Shown here: in pieces, positions 17,154 to 24,604 of the stretch
Position numbering within the stretch: the first letter of the stretch is position 1
Layout: every line of letters starts with the position of its first letter
Virus record (IMG/VR): IMGVR_UViG_3300046009_007421
Location: 1-27,708 of that record
Length of the DNA: 27,708 nucleotides
DNA from: a virus
Direction: 5' to 3' (one strand)
Position numbers and translations under genes: made by a program
The notes under the pieces: model-generated
What the model saw: the letters and a program-made list of their open reading frames with translations, nothing else
Told to the model about the DNA's origin: nothing
Database searches by the model: none

Positions 17154-17929
17154 TATATTATGTTGTTCTTTATTATATAATTATAAAGTTCCTGACTTAT
17201 TAGATTGTAACCTTCTTTATTTGGATGTTGTGCAACTTTCATTGGGTTTGGAATTTTCTTTTCCCAAACATCTTTACCTTTATAATTTTTCATTAACCAT
17301 GATTCCAAAGATTCGTTTGCAAAACCCCAATATGTTGATTTATCAATTAAATAAGTGTTATCATCTTTTTTATCTAAATTTTGAATCATTAAGTCAAATG
17401 CATCACACATAATATATTTTACACCATATTCATTTAACATATGTTGTAAATAAATTATATAATTTTGATTTATTATATTATAATAATTTTGTGTAAATAA
17501 ATTTCCTAAAAAGAATTTTTTATACTCAGCCAAAAAATTATTAAACTTCTCATCTCCGTATGTATATGATTCTGTAAACTTATGTGGTAAGGCTGATAAT
17601 TCCATTTGTCCCCAACTTATCCATTCACCTTTTGGTAAAAATGGAACATAATCTCTTAACGATGAACTCCACATGATAACAATAAAATCATCTTTATGAA
17701 TTTTACCATTTCTTAAATCATTTATAACCTCATTAAAAATAACATTATTTGCTTTACCACTCCACCCATTATTTACAGGTTCTAATCCTAATTTATTGGC
17801 AAGAATGTTTACCCAACTACTTTCATTTCTGAATAGTTGTAATTGTTTTCTGTCTTTAAATGATTTTTCTATGGGCCAGTTGGTTCCTTCTCCTTCTGTC
17901 CAACTATCTCCAAATGCATGTAGTTTCAT
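17153..17929 (-). CDS. SGNH/GDSL-like hydrolase in the late operon (258 aa)
   Basis: Block I is FGDSWTEGEG with the nucleophile Ser9. Block II is NNGWSGKAN (about residues 53-61). The C-terminal catalytic His is in AQHPNKEGY (His235). The canonical Asp three residues before that His is replaced by Val232, so the dyad/triad may be altered or use another acid. SGNH enzymes remove acyl groups from sugars or lipids; some family members bind without catalysis. No signal peptide is seen. It is coupled by TAATG to the carbamoyltransferase upstream and to the 135-residue gene downstream, so it is made together with tail genes. A role in modifying a glycan, of virion or host, is inference. Confidence 0.75.
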   Translation of the reverse strand: MKLHAFGDSWTEGEGTNWPIEKSFKDRKQLQLFRNESSWVNILANKLGLEPVNNGWSGKANNVIFNEVINDLRNGKIHKDDFIVIMWSSSLRDYVPFLPKGEWISWGQMELSALPHKFTESYTYGDEKFNNFLAEYKKFFLGNLFTQNYYNIINQNYIIYLQHMLNEYGVKYIMCDAFDLMIQNLDKKDDNTYLIDKSTYWGFANESLESWLMKNYKGKDVWEKKIPNPMKVAQHPNKEGYNLISQELYNYIIKNNII

Positions 17930-19626
17930 TATTTGCTAATTAAAAATTTACCTAATACTAAATAATTCATATCACAATTATTAAATGTCCAAATTGCTTT
18001 TTGTGGGTCATTGGTCATTGTATGGTCTTTTAAGTTAAAAGATGTATTCAATAGAATGGGTGTTCCTGTTAGTTTTTCGAACTCCTTTAATAAGTTATAG
18101 TAAAGTGGGTTATCTTCTCTTTTAAGTGTCTGTATCCTTGCAGAATTGTCAACATGCGTTACTGATGGAATGTTTACATCCTTTTTAACTTTGACAACCT
18201 GATTCATATAGGGAACATCTTCTTCTGATAGAAAATACTTTTGATAATCTTCAATTGTAACCGATGGAGCGAATGGCCTAAACATTTCTCTTTTTTTGAC
18301 AACCTTATTAATTCTATCTCTAATGTCGGACAAATGTGGATTACCTAAAATAGAACGATTACCTAATGCTCTTGCACCAAATTCAGTTCTACCTTGAAAC
18401 CAACCTATGATATTACCCTGTTCAATTAGCTTTGCAACTTCTTTACACAATGTCTGTTGGGTATCATGCATTATAACTTTACTTCTATGATTTTGTAATA
18501 TAATTTTAAGTAATTCAGGACTACTCCACTCCTCACCTAAATATGGAGATTGATTATCACCACCTTTTACTTTTGGATTACCAAATGTTTGATGATAATG
18601 ATATAAACATGCACCTATTGCAGAACCACTATCCGATGGAGCAAATGGAATAAATACATTCTTAATTGCTGTAAAATGTTTAATTTTACCATTGGCAGTT
18701 CCATTATATGCACATCCACCACCCAATACTAAATTCTCACATTCCCAAGTATTTGTAATTCTATTGATAATAAAGTATAATGCACTTTCATACCAACCTT
18801 GCAATGAAGCAGCTAAGTCTTTATGATGTTGTTCTATTGGTTCATCTTTGAAACGTGGAGGAAATCCAATTAAATCAATAAGCTTTTGATTAAACATATC
18901 ATTATCGGATGTATGCCATGTAAAGTAAGACATGTCCATCTTTACGATGTCTATTTCACCACCGGTAGTAACAACTTTATCAAATATGTTATTATATTTT
19001 TGATTATCCCCATATGGTGCCAATCCCATTACTTTATACTCACCTTCGTTTGGTTTAAATCCTAAATAAGCAGTAAATGCTGAATATATCAATCCCAATG
19101 AATGAGGAAAGTGTAATGTTTGTATTTTATGAAATCCTTTGTCATCACACATTGCTGCGTATATAGTATGTGACTCACCAACTCCATCGATTGACAAACC
19201 TATTGCTTTATCAAATGGTGATGTATAATAAGATAGTGCCAAATGCGAATGGTGATGTAATGAATATAAAATTTCTCCATCATATCCAATTGATTTTAAT
19301 ATTCCTTTTAAATTACCTTCCGATTGATTCCATCTTTTTAAGAATTGTCTCCATTTCATTGGATATCTTAAACCACCCCATTTACCAATTGTTTCTCTAA
19401 CTCTTTCGAATTTATCGTTTGGATTTTCATACCAACAAACCATATCAATTTCATCAATTGTTATTTTTGCGTATTCTAAACACCATTGGATTGCTTTAAA
19501 CGGAAAAGAACTATCATGCTTTTCACCGGATAGTTTCTCCTCTTCAATTGCACATATAACTTTACCATCTATAACTAATGCAGCTGCTGAATCGTGGTAA
19601 AATGCTGATAAACCTAATTGTATCAT
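17929..19626 (-). CDS. NodU/CmcH-type carbamoyltransferase (565 aa)
   Basis: The full-length architecture of the O-carbamoyltransferase family is present. The N-terminal Kae1-like domain starts MIQLGLSAFYHDSAAALV and contains the metal-binding HHHSH (residues 124-128) and SIDGVGE (about 145-151). The C-terminal domain has the hallmark TEFGARALGNRSILGNP (about residues 415-431) followed by MFRPFAPSV, and a late FNLKDHTM. These enzymes use carbamoyl phosphate and ATP to carbamoylate hydroxyl groups of sugars or antibiotics; in phages, some act on hydroxymethylated DNA bases. The gene lies between the gp55-like gene (3-base gap) and an SGNH-like gene (TAATG). Family assignment is firm; the acceptor is unknown. 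Confidence 0.92.
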   Translation of the reverse strand: MIQLGLSAFYHDSAAALVIDGKVICAIEEEKLSGEKHDSSFPFKAIQWCLEYAKITIDEIDMVCWYENPNDKFERVRETIGKWGGLRYPMKWRQFLKRWNQSEGNLKGILKSIGYDGEILYSLHHHSHLALSYYTSPFDKAIGLSIDGVGESHTIYAAMCDDKGFHKIQTLHFPHSLGLIYSAFTAYLGFKPNEGEYKVMGLAPYGDNQKYNNIFDKVVTTGGEIDIVKMDMSYFTWHTSDNDMFNQKLIDLIGFPPRFKDEPIEQHHKDLAASLQGWYESALYFIINRITNTWECENLVLGGGCAYNGTANGKIKHFTAIKNVFIPFAPSDSGSAIGACLYHYHQTFGNPKVKGGDNQSPYLGEEWSSPELLKIILQNHRSKVIMHDTQQTLCKEVAKLIEQGNIIGWFQGRTEFGARALGNRSILGNPHLSDIRDRINKVVKKREMFRPFAPSVTIEDYQKYFLSEEDVPYMNQVVKVKKDVNIPSVTHVDNSARIQTLKREDNPLYYNLLKEFEKLTGTPILLNTSFNLKDHTMTNDPQKAIWTFNNCDMNYLVLGKFLISK

Positions 19627-19629
19627 AAC

Positions 19630-20328
19630 TTAAATTTTTATATCACCATGCTTATCAAATTCATTATATAATTCCATTTGTCTTTCTTTCATTTTGTTGA
19701 CAACTTTGGTTATGTAATGTGTAGGATGACCGGTCATTTCTCTAATAAGTAAATATAATGATTTTTTATTAAAATTTTCTATATAATTTGCTCGTCTAAA
19801 CAACTCTAAAACAGAATCTGCAATTTGCATATCTCTTTTCTTTGGGAAGTAATTTTCTAAATGTTTATCCCAATATTGTAACATTCTAATATTAAATGTT
19901 CTATGTTCATCGTTTCTCTCCTCCTCTCTAAAATTATTTTCAGTATCAAATGATTCGGGTAGGCCAGACATTACATCTGTATCTTTATATCGTTTATAAT
20001 TTGCATTATTATTTAAAATAAGATAATTTCTTGCAACAATTGTAAAATAACTAAATGCTTTACCTTTACCGGCTTTGTACATATGTATTTTTTCAATCAT
20101 AAAAGCAACTACCTCTGCCATTACATCTTTTGGGTCATCATCAAAGTAAGTAAACTTCCATTTATTATAAACTATCTCTGCAAGTTTGTCAAAGGCAGAT
20201 GCAATTCTTTCCCTGTATAATTTATCTTTAATATATTGGTCATCGGTTAAATTATATTCAATAATTGCATCTTCAGTATCTTTTGGAAAATATTGTCTGT
20301 TAGGGCCTCTTTTCTTTCTAATTGGCAT
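19630..20328 (-). CDS. gp55: gp55-like sigma factor for late transcription (232 aa)
   Basis: The sequence matches the cyanophage/marine T4-like gp55 pattern: IIEYNLTDDQYIKDKLYRER, then IASAFDKLAEIVYNKWKFTY, and a sigma region 2-like stretch KGKAFSYFTIVARNYLILNN (residues about 88-107). The protein is a little longer than T4 gp55 (185 aa). It should replace host sigma and, with a sliding clamp and gp33-type coactivator, direct RNA polymerase to phage late promoters. It overlaps the upstream 91-residue gene by 11 bases and precedes the whole tail module by 3 bases, so it is transcribed with late genes, a possible positive loop. Confidence 0.88.
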   Translation of the reverse strand: MPIRKKRGPNRQYFPKDTEDAIIEYNLTDDQYIKDKLYRERIASAFDKLAEIVYNKWKFTYFDDDPKDVMAEVVAFMIEKIHMYKAGKGKAFSYFTIVARNYLILNNNANYKRYKDTDVMSGLPESFDTENNFREEERNDEHRTFNIRMLQYWDKHLENYFPKKRDMQIADSVLELFRRANYIENFNKKSLYLLIREMTGHPTHYITKVVNKMKERQMELYNEFDKHGDIKI

Positions 20329-20593
20329 TGCTTTGTTGTTTGAATTTTTCTATTGTTTCTTTGATTTGATAAAATATAGAACCAACTTCATCATCTTTCT
20401 CAAACATTTCACGACTATCAATTAGTCTTAATGCTTCCAGTAATGATTCGTTTCTTTCTAATTCGGTTTGTAAAAATATATCATTTTCTTCGATGATATC
20501 TTCGTATTTTTCTAATTTTTGTAAAATATTATAAATTGCAAATGATAATGCAATTGTTAATAATGATAATATTGTGATTATTGTGTATAACAT
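20318..20593 (-). CDS. Small one-span membrane protein (91 aa), unknown
   Basis: One N-terminal hydrophobic segment (residues about 3-23) is followed by a Glu/Lys-rich coiled-coil-like cytoplasmic part (residues 25-88) ending in FYQIKETIEKFKQQ. The stop is TAG and overlaps the gp55-like gene by 11 bases. I recall similar short proteins beside gp55 in T4-like marine phages, without a known function. It lacks the lipobox or second segment expected for a spanin, so lysis is not supported. Confidence 0.7.
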   Translation of the reverse strand: MLYTIITILSLLTIALSFAIYNILQKLEKYEDIIEENDIFLQTELERNESLLEALRLIDSREMFEKDDEVGSIFYQIKETIEKFKQQSNAN

Positions 20594-20595
20594 AA

Positions 20596-21231
20596 TTAAA
20601 CGATTTCGTATCCTTGTAAAAATAATTTATTTGCATTTTTAAATTTAACTTCAACCATTTCACCTTCTTTTGATTTCATTACTATTTTTTCATTTCTACC
20701 AAAGTCTACTTTTTTTACTACCTGTGTATTATAAACTCTATCTTTAATTGTAAATCCGTCTAAATGGTCGATTTCATGTTGAATTATAACCGTCATCATT
20801 GTTTCTTTGGAAATTTGTTCATTTGCAGTGTCTCCTTCTGTATTAATTTCAAATGTTAGTTCACCCAAATTATCGGTATCAATTACAACTTTGCAAGCTC
20901 TAATAGTTCTTGTTGGTTTTGTAATAGATGATGGAATAGATAAACATCCTTCCATAAAAAGAAATCCTTCTTTTGACTTTTCTTTAATAATTGGATTTAC
21001 TAAGAATAATTCCTCTTCACCAAATTTAATATAACAAGCTCTCTTTTTAATTCCCAATTGTGGTGCAGAAATACCTAATCCTGGATATTCAGCTAGTCCT
21101 TGTTCCAATTGTTTTCTTAACTCATCAGATTCTTGTTGTGTAATTTCTGATTTTACCACAGGAGTTTTAAGATACTCCGTAAACTCTTTTGTTGTTAGTC
21201 CATTAGAACCTTTGTCAACTATTAATTTCAT
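20596..21231 (-). CDS. def: Peptide deformylase (211 aa)
   Basis: All three family motifs are present: GLGISAPQ (residues 51-58), EGCLS (94-98) and QHEIDH (151-156). Cys96, His152 and His156 would bind the metal, and Glu153 would be catalytic. It would remove the N-terminal formyl group from nascent proteins. Peptide deformylase genes are known from marine phages, where fast removal of formyl groups during infection is the usual explanation. The N-terminal motif has Ile-Ser in place of the common Ala-Ala. A ~20-residue insertion (about 125-145) precedes motif three. It lies two bases before the 91-residue membrane protein. Confidence 0.93.
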   Translation of the reverse strand: MKLIVDKGSNGLTTKEFTEYLKTPVVKSEITQQESDELRKQLEQGLAEYPGLGISAPQLGIKKRACYIKFGEEELFLVNPIIKEKSKEGFLFMEGCLSIPSSITKPTRTIRACKVVIDTDNLGELTFEINTEGDTANEQISKETMMTVIIQHEIDHLDGFTIKDRVYNTQVVKKVDFGRNEKIVMKSKEGEMVEVKFKNANKLFLQGYEIV

Positions 21232-21234
21232 ATT

Positions 21235-21444
21235 TTATTTTTTTAATCCGTATTTTATCCATTTATACCAAACTCTTTCGTGAATGTAGTATTGTATGGG
21301 TTTATAAATTAATTCTGCTACTCCAAATGCTGCTCCAACTTTAATTGAACCACTTATCAACCACATTAATAGAAAACCAATAACAGTACTTACAATTCTA
21401 TATGATATGGTTTTAGCAATGTGTCTTTTACGCTCTACTAACAT
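21235..21444 (-). CDS. DUF2061 family small membrane protein (69 aa)
   Basis: The sequence fits the DUF2061 pattern: RHIAKTISYRIVSTVIGFLL, then a Gly-rich SIKVGAAFGVAELIYKPIQY and YYIHERVWYKW at the end. Two hydrophobic segments (residues about 15-33 and 36-52) indicate a small inner-membrane protein. The function of the family is not known to me. The gene overlaps the nucleotidyltransferase by 17 bases and stands three bases before peptide deformylase, so it belongs to the UvdE operon. Confidence 0.85.
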   Translation of the reverse strand: MLVERKRHIAKTISYRIVSTVIGFLLMWLISGSIKVGAAFGVAELIYKPIQYYIHERVWYKWIKYGLKK

Positions 21445-21823
21445 CTTCGTTATCTATGTTGTAAACAATCACATCTCCATTGGAGTCTATGTATTTTTTT
21501 CTAATGGCAGTTCCACTAATTTGTTCGATTTCTTTTGGTGGTTCGTGATATATTACATCATAACCCACACCTCTACCATAGTTTACACTTTCAATATCTG
21601 GAATTATTGATATCATAATCTTATCCCAATTGTTTGTAAAAAATGGTTCTTGTTGTAATTCTTTTAAAACGTCCTGTGCTGATTTAGGATTGTTCTCATC
21701 TATTTGAACATCTCTAATTGCTACCCAACAATTCTTTCCCTTTTCTAATTGTTGATTTATTAACCACTCATGACCTTTATGCCACGTTTGCCATCTTCCA
21801 ATAAATAATGCGTATTTTTTCAT
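21428..21823 (-). CDS. HIGH-type nucleotidyltransferase, NadM/cytidylyltransferase-like (131 aa)
   Basis: It begins with the family motif LFIGRWQTWHKGHEWL (HxGH at residues 15-18) and has ISGTAIRK (102-109) near the C-terminus, the second nucleotide-binding motif. The size (131 aa) is short for NadM (about 170 aa) and close to glycerol-3-phosphate cytidylyltransferase (about 130 aa). It transfers an AMP or CMP group from a nucleotide triphosphate. NAD salvage and lipid/teichoic-type precursor activation are both possible; nothing here decides the substrate. It starts two bases after the stop of uvdE's coding frame and overlaps the DUF2061 gene. Confidence 0.82.
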   Translation of the reverse strand: MKKYALFIGRWQTWHKGHEWLINQQLEKGKNCWVAIRDVQIDENNPKSAQDVLKELQQEPFFTNNWDKIMISIIPDIESVNYGRGVGYDVIYHEPPKEIEQISGTAIRKKYIDSNGDVIVYNIDNEDVSRA

Positions 21824-21824
21824 T

Positions 21825-22712
21825 TTATATAAATTTTAATATTGCTAAATCTTTTTGTTTTGCTTCAACCATAATGTCCACACCCATGTCGTATGTATCG
21901 GGGAGGGTTGTAATATAATCGGAATGTGCTTGCGCTTTAATTTTTGTATTGTTTTCATGTAATGATTTACTTTCGGAATAATGAACTGCCGGTGTTATAC
22001 CTCTCGGCCACGTTGTAATTGCTAATGCCAATGCATCTCGTTCACTTAAATCTCCTGTGTTAAATGAGTGGTGGTGATAATCAAATACAATAGGTATCTT
22101 TATTGCATTGTGTATATACATTAAATCTTTTACCGAATACATACTCGCCTTATCGTCATTCTCAATTGTTAATCGGCTACGAACTGAATCTGATAATTTC
22201 GAAAAGTTATCACAAAATCTATCCATTGCACTTTGTTTGTCTCCATATACTCCGTTGCAATGTATATTAATTTTATTGTAAGGTGTTTTAGATAATTCCA
22301 TTGCGTCCATTATTCTACCATGCACTTCTAAGTCTTTAATCGTATTCAATACCACATTTTCTTTTGGGGATACTAATACATTAAACGGACCGGGGTGAAA
22401 TGATAATCTTTGTTTATACATTGTTGCCTTTGCACCACATCTTTGTAGTATCTTTTGTATTTCGTTCCAATCTTTAAGGTCTGTAAATTCGTATTCGGTT
22501 GCCCACGGAAACATCTCGCTACTCATACGATACATTTTAATTCCCATTTGTTCGTTCCAGTCTATAATTCGTTCGAGGTCTGCAACATTCTGCAATACCA
22601 AATCCGATACATAGTCAAGTCCCTTTGCTATGAAAGTTCGTTTGACCATTGTCCTATTCGTTGTAATCTTTTTACCTAATGAAAGGTTAATACATGCATA
22701 TCCTATACTCAT
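21825..22712 (-). CDS. uvsE: UV damage endonuclease, UvdE/UvsE family (295 aa)
   Basis: The family signatures are clear: YRMSS (61-65), SFHPGPF (104-110), His151 in NIHCNGVYGDK, LTIENDD with Glu184 (181-187), VFDYHHH (209-215), HYSES (244-248), HSDY (263-266) and DIMVEAKQKD with Glu283. These form a TIM-barrel metal site that nicks DNA 5' to UV photoproducts and abasic sites. The length equals the bacterial family (about 300 aa). The N-terminus MSIGYACINLSLG is the usual start. A promoter lies so close that the ATG falls about where transcription should begin, suggesting a leaderless message. Sunlit-water phages often carry it. Confidence 0.95.
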   Translation of the reverse strand: MSIGYACINLSLGKKITTNRTMVKRTFIAKGLDYVSDLVLQNVADLERIIDWNEQMGIKMYRMSSEMFPWATEYEFTDLKDWNEIQKILQRCGAKATMYKQRLSFHPGPFNVLVSPKENVVLNTIKDLEVHGRIMDAMELSKTPYNKINIHCNGVYGDKQSAMDRFCDNFSKLSDSVRSRLTIENDDKASMYSVKDLMYIHNAIKIPIVFDYHHHSFNTGDLSERDALALAITTWPRGITPAVHYSESKSLHENNTKIKAQAHSDYITTLPDTYDMGVDIMVEAKQKDLAILKFI

Positions 22713-22718
22713 ATAGTA

Positions 22719-22747
22719 AATATACGAAAATAATTCTAATTTACCAA
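22719..22747 (-). promoter_or_regulatory. Promoter TTGGTA-N17-TATATT upstream of the UvdE gene
   Basis: On the minus strand the -35-like TTGGTA (22742-22747) and -10-like TATATT (22719-22724) are 17 bases apart; the spacer ends TTATTTTCG. The same boxes and spacer end occur at 24120-24148 and 25283-25311. Read as a Bacteroidetes promoter, the site is TTTG-N20-TATATTTA, close to TTTG/TAnnTTTG. Six bases separate TATATT from the ATG. Confidence 0.75.
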
Positions 22748-22750
22748 ATA

Positions 22751-23884
22751 TTAATAAGTTTTAATATTCTCATCTTCACTTCTTAGTCTAGATAACTCCC
22801 TAACATTACCACCTTTGGTTGATAACCAATAATTAACTGCCTTTGGATTATTTATCCATAATTTTCTATTCTGCCATGGAAATTCTGGATGCATATATTC
22901 TTCCCATTTTAAATCTGGAAGCTTTTCTTCTACATTTTCAGAAGTAAATGTATCATCAACCACAACATCAGTAGATTCAACATTTGTATCTTCTTTTTTC
23001 TCGTTAATCTCATTTTTTTCGATTTCGTTAACAATATTATCTCCGTAAACTTCGTAACCTTTATAGTTTTCTTCCATTAAATCATCTAAATTATCATATA
23101 AACCTAATTTTTCGTCATTTTTCATCATTTCAACTAAAATTTCTTTTTGTTTTTGTTTTTTATCAGAAATTAGTCCGTTGAAAGCGATAATGAGTGCTAC
23201 TGCCAATGGGTCAAATACGATTACAATCAAAAATATGAAGAATTTTACAACATTTTTCAATTCCATACCAAATGCCTCCGCAATAAATCGAAATCCACCC
23301 ACTTCTTTCTCTAAATCTAAGTTTTTTAACTTAATTTCGTTGATTTTTTCGTTATTTTTAGTATTTTCAGTTTGTAAAATCTCAATTTTTTTGTTAATTG
23401 TAACAACTTGCTTATCTTTGTTATCAATTGAACGTAAAAGACGAGAATTTATCTTACCTTTGTCTAAAATTGTGCTTTGAGTTGATGATAATTGACCCAA
23501 TTGTGTGTTTAATTGATTGAGTTGTATGGTATTTTGGTCAATTTTTGTAGTATAGACTAAAATTTCTCTATCTACCTGTTGCAATTTTAAGGACTGAGAT
23601 TGAAATGCATTAGAAAGGTAACCAAATATACCCGCAGAAGTGATTAACATCAATAATGCAACGGCAGAGGTCAAATACCACTTATTAAATCCCTTTATGT
23701 TTTCCCACTCTTGTTTAAGATAAGTTGCTGCAACTAGCTTTGCAAACTCCAATGCACCTGCCATTACCATAACCGATACCGCCGCTCCACTAAATAGAAC
23801 ACCCAAACCTGTTACGGAGAAATAAGCTGCACATCCGGCAATAATTAGTGCAGAAAATCCGACTAAATATTTAAGCCAATTCAT
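22751..23884 (-). CDS. Multi-span membrane protein with coiled coil (377 aa)
   Basis: Hydrophobic segments lie at about residues 5-27, 30-50, 68-92 and 213-238, with a long coiled coil (about 95-200, Gln/Asn/Lys-rich with regular Leu/Ile) between the third and the fourth. The tail is acidic and ends with a compact Trp/Asn/Pro-containing part (PEFPWQNRKLWINNPKAVNY, about 330-350). The first membrane part has the look of a conserved phage membrane protein family (FSVTGLGVLFSGA, then VIVFDPLAVALIIAFN). I do not know a function; envelope remodelling or superinfection control are guesses. It abuts the 58-residue ORF with zero bases between stop and ATG, so the two are co-translated. Confidence 0.8.
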   Translation of the reverse strand: MNWLKYLVGFSALIIAGCAAYFSVTGLGVLFSGAAVSVMVMAGALEFAKLVAATYLKQEWENIKGFNKWYLTSAVALLMLITSAGIFGYLSNAFQSQSLKLQQVDREILVYTTKIDQNTIQLNQLNTQLGQLSSTQSTILDKGKINSRLLRSIDNKDKQVVTINKKIEILQTENTKNNEKINEIKLKNLDLEKEVGGFRFIAEAFGMELKNVVKFFIFLIVIVFDPLAVALIIAFNGLISDKKQKQKEILVEMMKNDEKLGLYDNLDDLMEENYKGYEVYGDNIVNEIEKNEINEKKEDTNVESTDVVVDDTFTSENVEEKLPDLKWEEYMHPEFPWQNRKLWINNPKAVNYWLSTKGGNVRELSRLRSEDENIKTY

Positions 23885-24061
23885 TTATCGATTGATTCTG
23901 GTTAATTCGGCAACGCGCTCTACTATCTTTCTTGCATCTTCCAAAGTAGTGTGAGCAACCGATGGTGTCATTGATTGTGCACCAGTAATTCCGTTTTGTA
24001 AAATCCTCAACTTTCCGTCTAAAGATTCTAATAACGTTTGTATTTTTTCGTTGTATATCAT
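23885..24061 (-). CDS. Small ORF, 58 aa, coupled to the membrane protein gene
   Basis: ATG at 24061, TAA at 23885-23887, followed directly by the ATG of the membrane protein gene (stop and start touch). The product begins MIYNEKIQTLLESLDGKLRI and ends LEDARKIVERVAELTRINR; it is mostly two amphipathic helices around a short Gly/Ser linker. I know no family. It fills the space exactly, has a promoter and hairpin just upstream, and its codons match the neighbouring genes, so I judge it real. No membrane segment is visible. It may be a partner of the membrane protein. Confidence 0.7.
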   Translation of the reverse strand: MIYNEKIQTLLESLDGKLRILQNGITGAQSMTPSVAHTTLEDARKIVERVAELTRINR

Positions 24062-24086
24062 AGTAATAAGTATTTATTTGTAATAA

Positions 24087-24118
24087 AAAAGGTAGAAGTG
24101 TTTAATCTCCTACCTTTT
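24087..24118 (-). terminator. Hairpin after hsp20: terminator and/or 5' hairpin of the next mRNA
   Basis: The minus strand reads AAAAGGTAG, a 14-base loop, CTACCTTTT, then TTATT. As part of the hsp20 message this is a weak-to-moderate intrinsic terminator (5 GC-containing base pairs plus A-U extension and a T-run). It also follows the -10 box at 24120-24125 directly, so a message starting there (around 24112-24114) would begin inside the 5' arm and keep only GGTAG/CTACC. Confidence 0.65.
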
Positions 24119-24119
24119 C

Positions 24120-24148
24120 AATATACGAAAAATAACTGAATTAACCAA
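24120..24148 (-). promoter_or_regulatory. Promoter TTGGTT-N17-TATATT at the end of hsp20
   Basis: The minus strand TTGGTT (24143-24148, over the Val-Gly-stop codons of hsp20) is followed by 17 bases ending TTATTTTTCG and then TATATT (24120-24125). The layout is the same as at 22719-22747 and 25283-25311. It would drive the 58-residue ORF and the membrane protein gene, and its start point lies inside the hairpin at 24087-24118. Confidence 0.7.
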
Positions 24149-24527
24149 CTTTCGGGGTTAATTTTTTTGGTTTGGACTCTTCTTTTCTTTCAATAGTAAT
24201 TAAGAGAATACCATTTTTAATTTCAGCTTTTGCTTTTCTGCCATCGAAGTTTTTACCTACGGTAACTCTTTCTTCAATGTCTGAGATTAATTGATTGAAA
24301 GGATTTTCTTTGTCCTCTTGTGTTTTTTTGGCTTTAATTTCAATCTTGTCTTCAAAACAATTGATTTCAATATCTTTTGGGTCATGCCCTAATACCGATA
24401 ATGCAATTGATGCACTTTCTTCTTTAAGTTCTACTGCAAATTTTGAAGGAACGTACGTTGTTCTTTCTTTTGGTTGTTGAATTGGAAAAAATTCATCAAA
24501 TAGTTTACCATAATCAATCATGTACAT
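24141..24527 (-). CDS. Hsp20-family small heat-shock protein (128 aa)
   Basis: The alpha-crystallin domain spans about residues 31-115: FAVELKEESASIALSVLGHD (strands 2-3), then FEDKIEIKAKKT and the family hallmark NGILLITI near the C-terminus. The C-terminal tail has LTPKV in place of the usual I-x-I/V. Small heat-shock proteins hold unfolding proteins without ATP. They are common in T4-like marine phages, perhaps for virion assembly. Two ATGs lie in frame (24527 and 24521); I keep the first, but the second is equally possible. The 77-base upstream gap has a TTGGTA (24575-24580) but no good -10 at 17 bases; a weak AATATT lies at 19. Confidence 0.9.
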   Translation of the reverse strand: MYMIDYGKLFDEFFPIQQPKERTTYVPSKFAVELKEESASIALSVLGHDPKDIEINCFEDKIEIKAKKTQEDKENPFNQLISDIEERVTVGKNFDGRKAKAEIKNGILLITIERKEESKPKKLTPKVG

Positions 24528-24604
24528 AATATAAATGTTTTTAGTTAATAATATTGTATATAGTTCAAATATTATACCAATACATTATTTTAGACATTTT
24601 GTCA

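Noticed and set aside
20318-20593. Spanin or holin
   Set aside because: A single N-terminal span with a coiled tail is not enough, and no endolysin or partner is adjacent.
21428-21823. ATP sulfurylase or APS kinase to supply PAPS to the sulfotransferases
   Set aside because: The protein has HxGH and ISGT motifs but is too short for ATP sulfurylase and lacks a kinase P-loop; the donor is probably from the host.
24550-24580. Possible promoter before hsp20 (TTGGTA, 19 bases, AATATT)
   Set aside because: Wrong spacing and a poor -10 box, and without the conserved spacer end; not listed as a feature.
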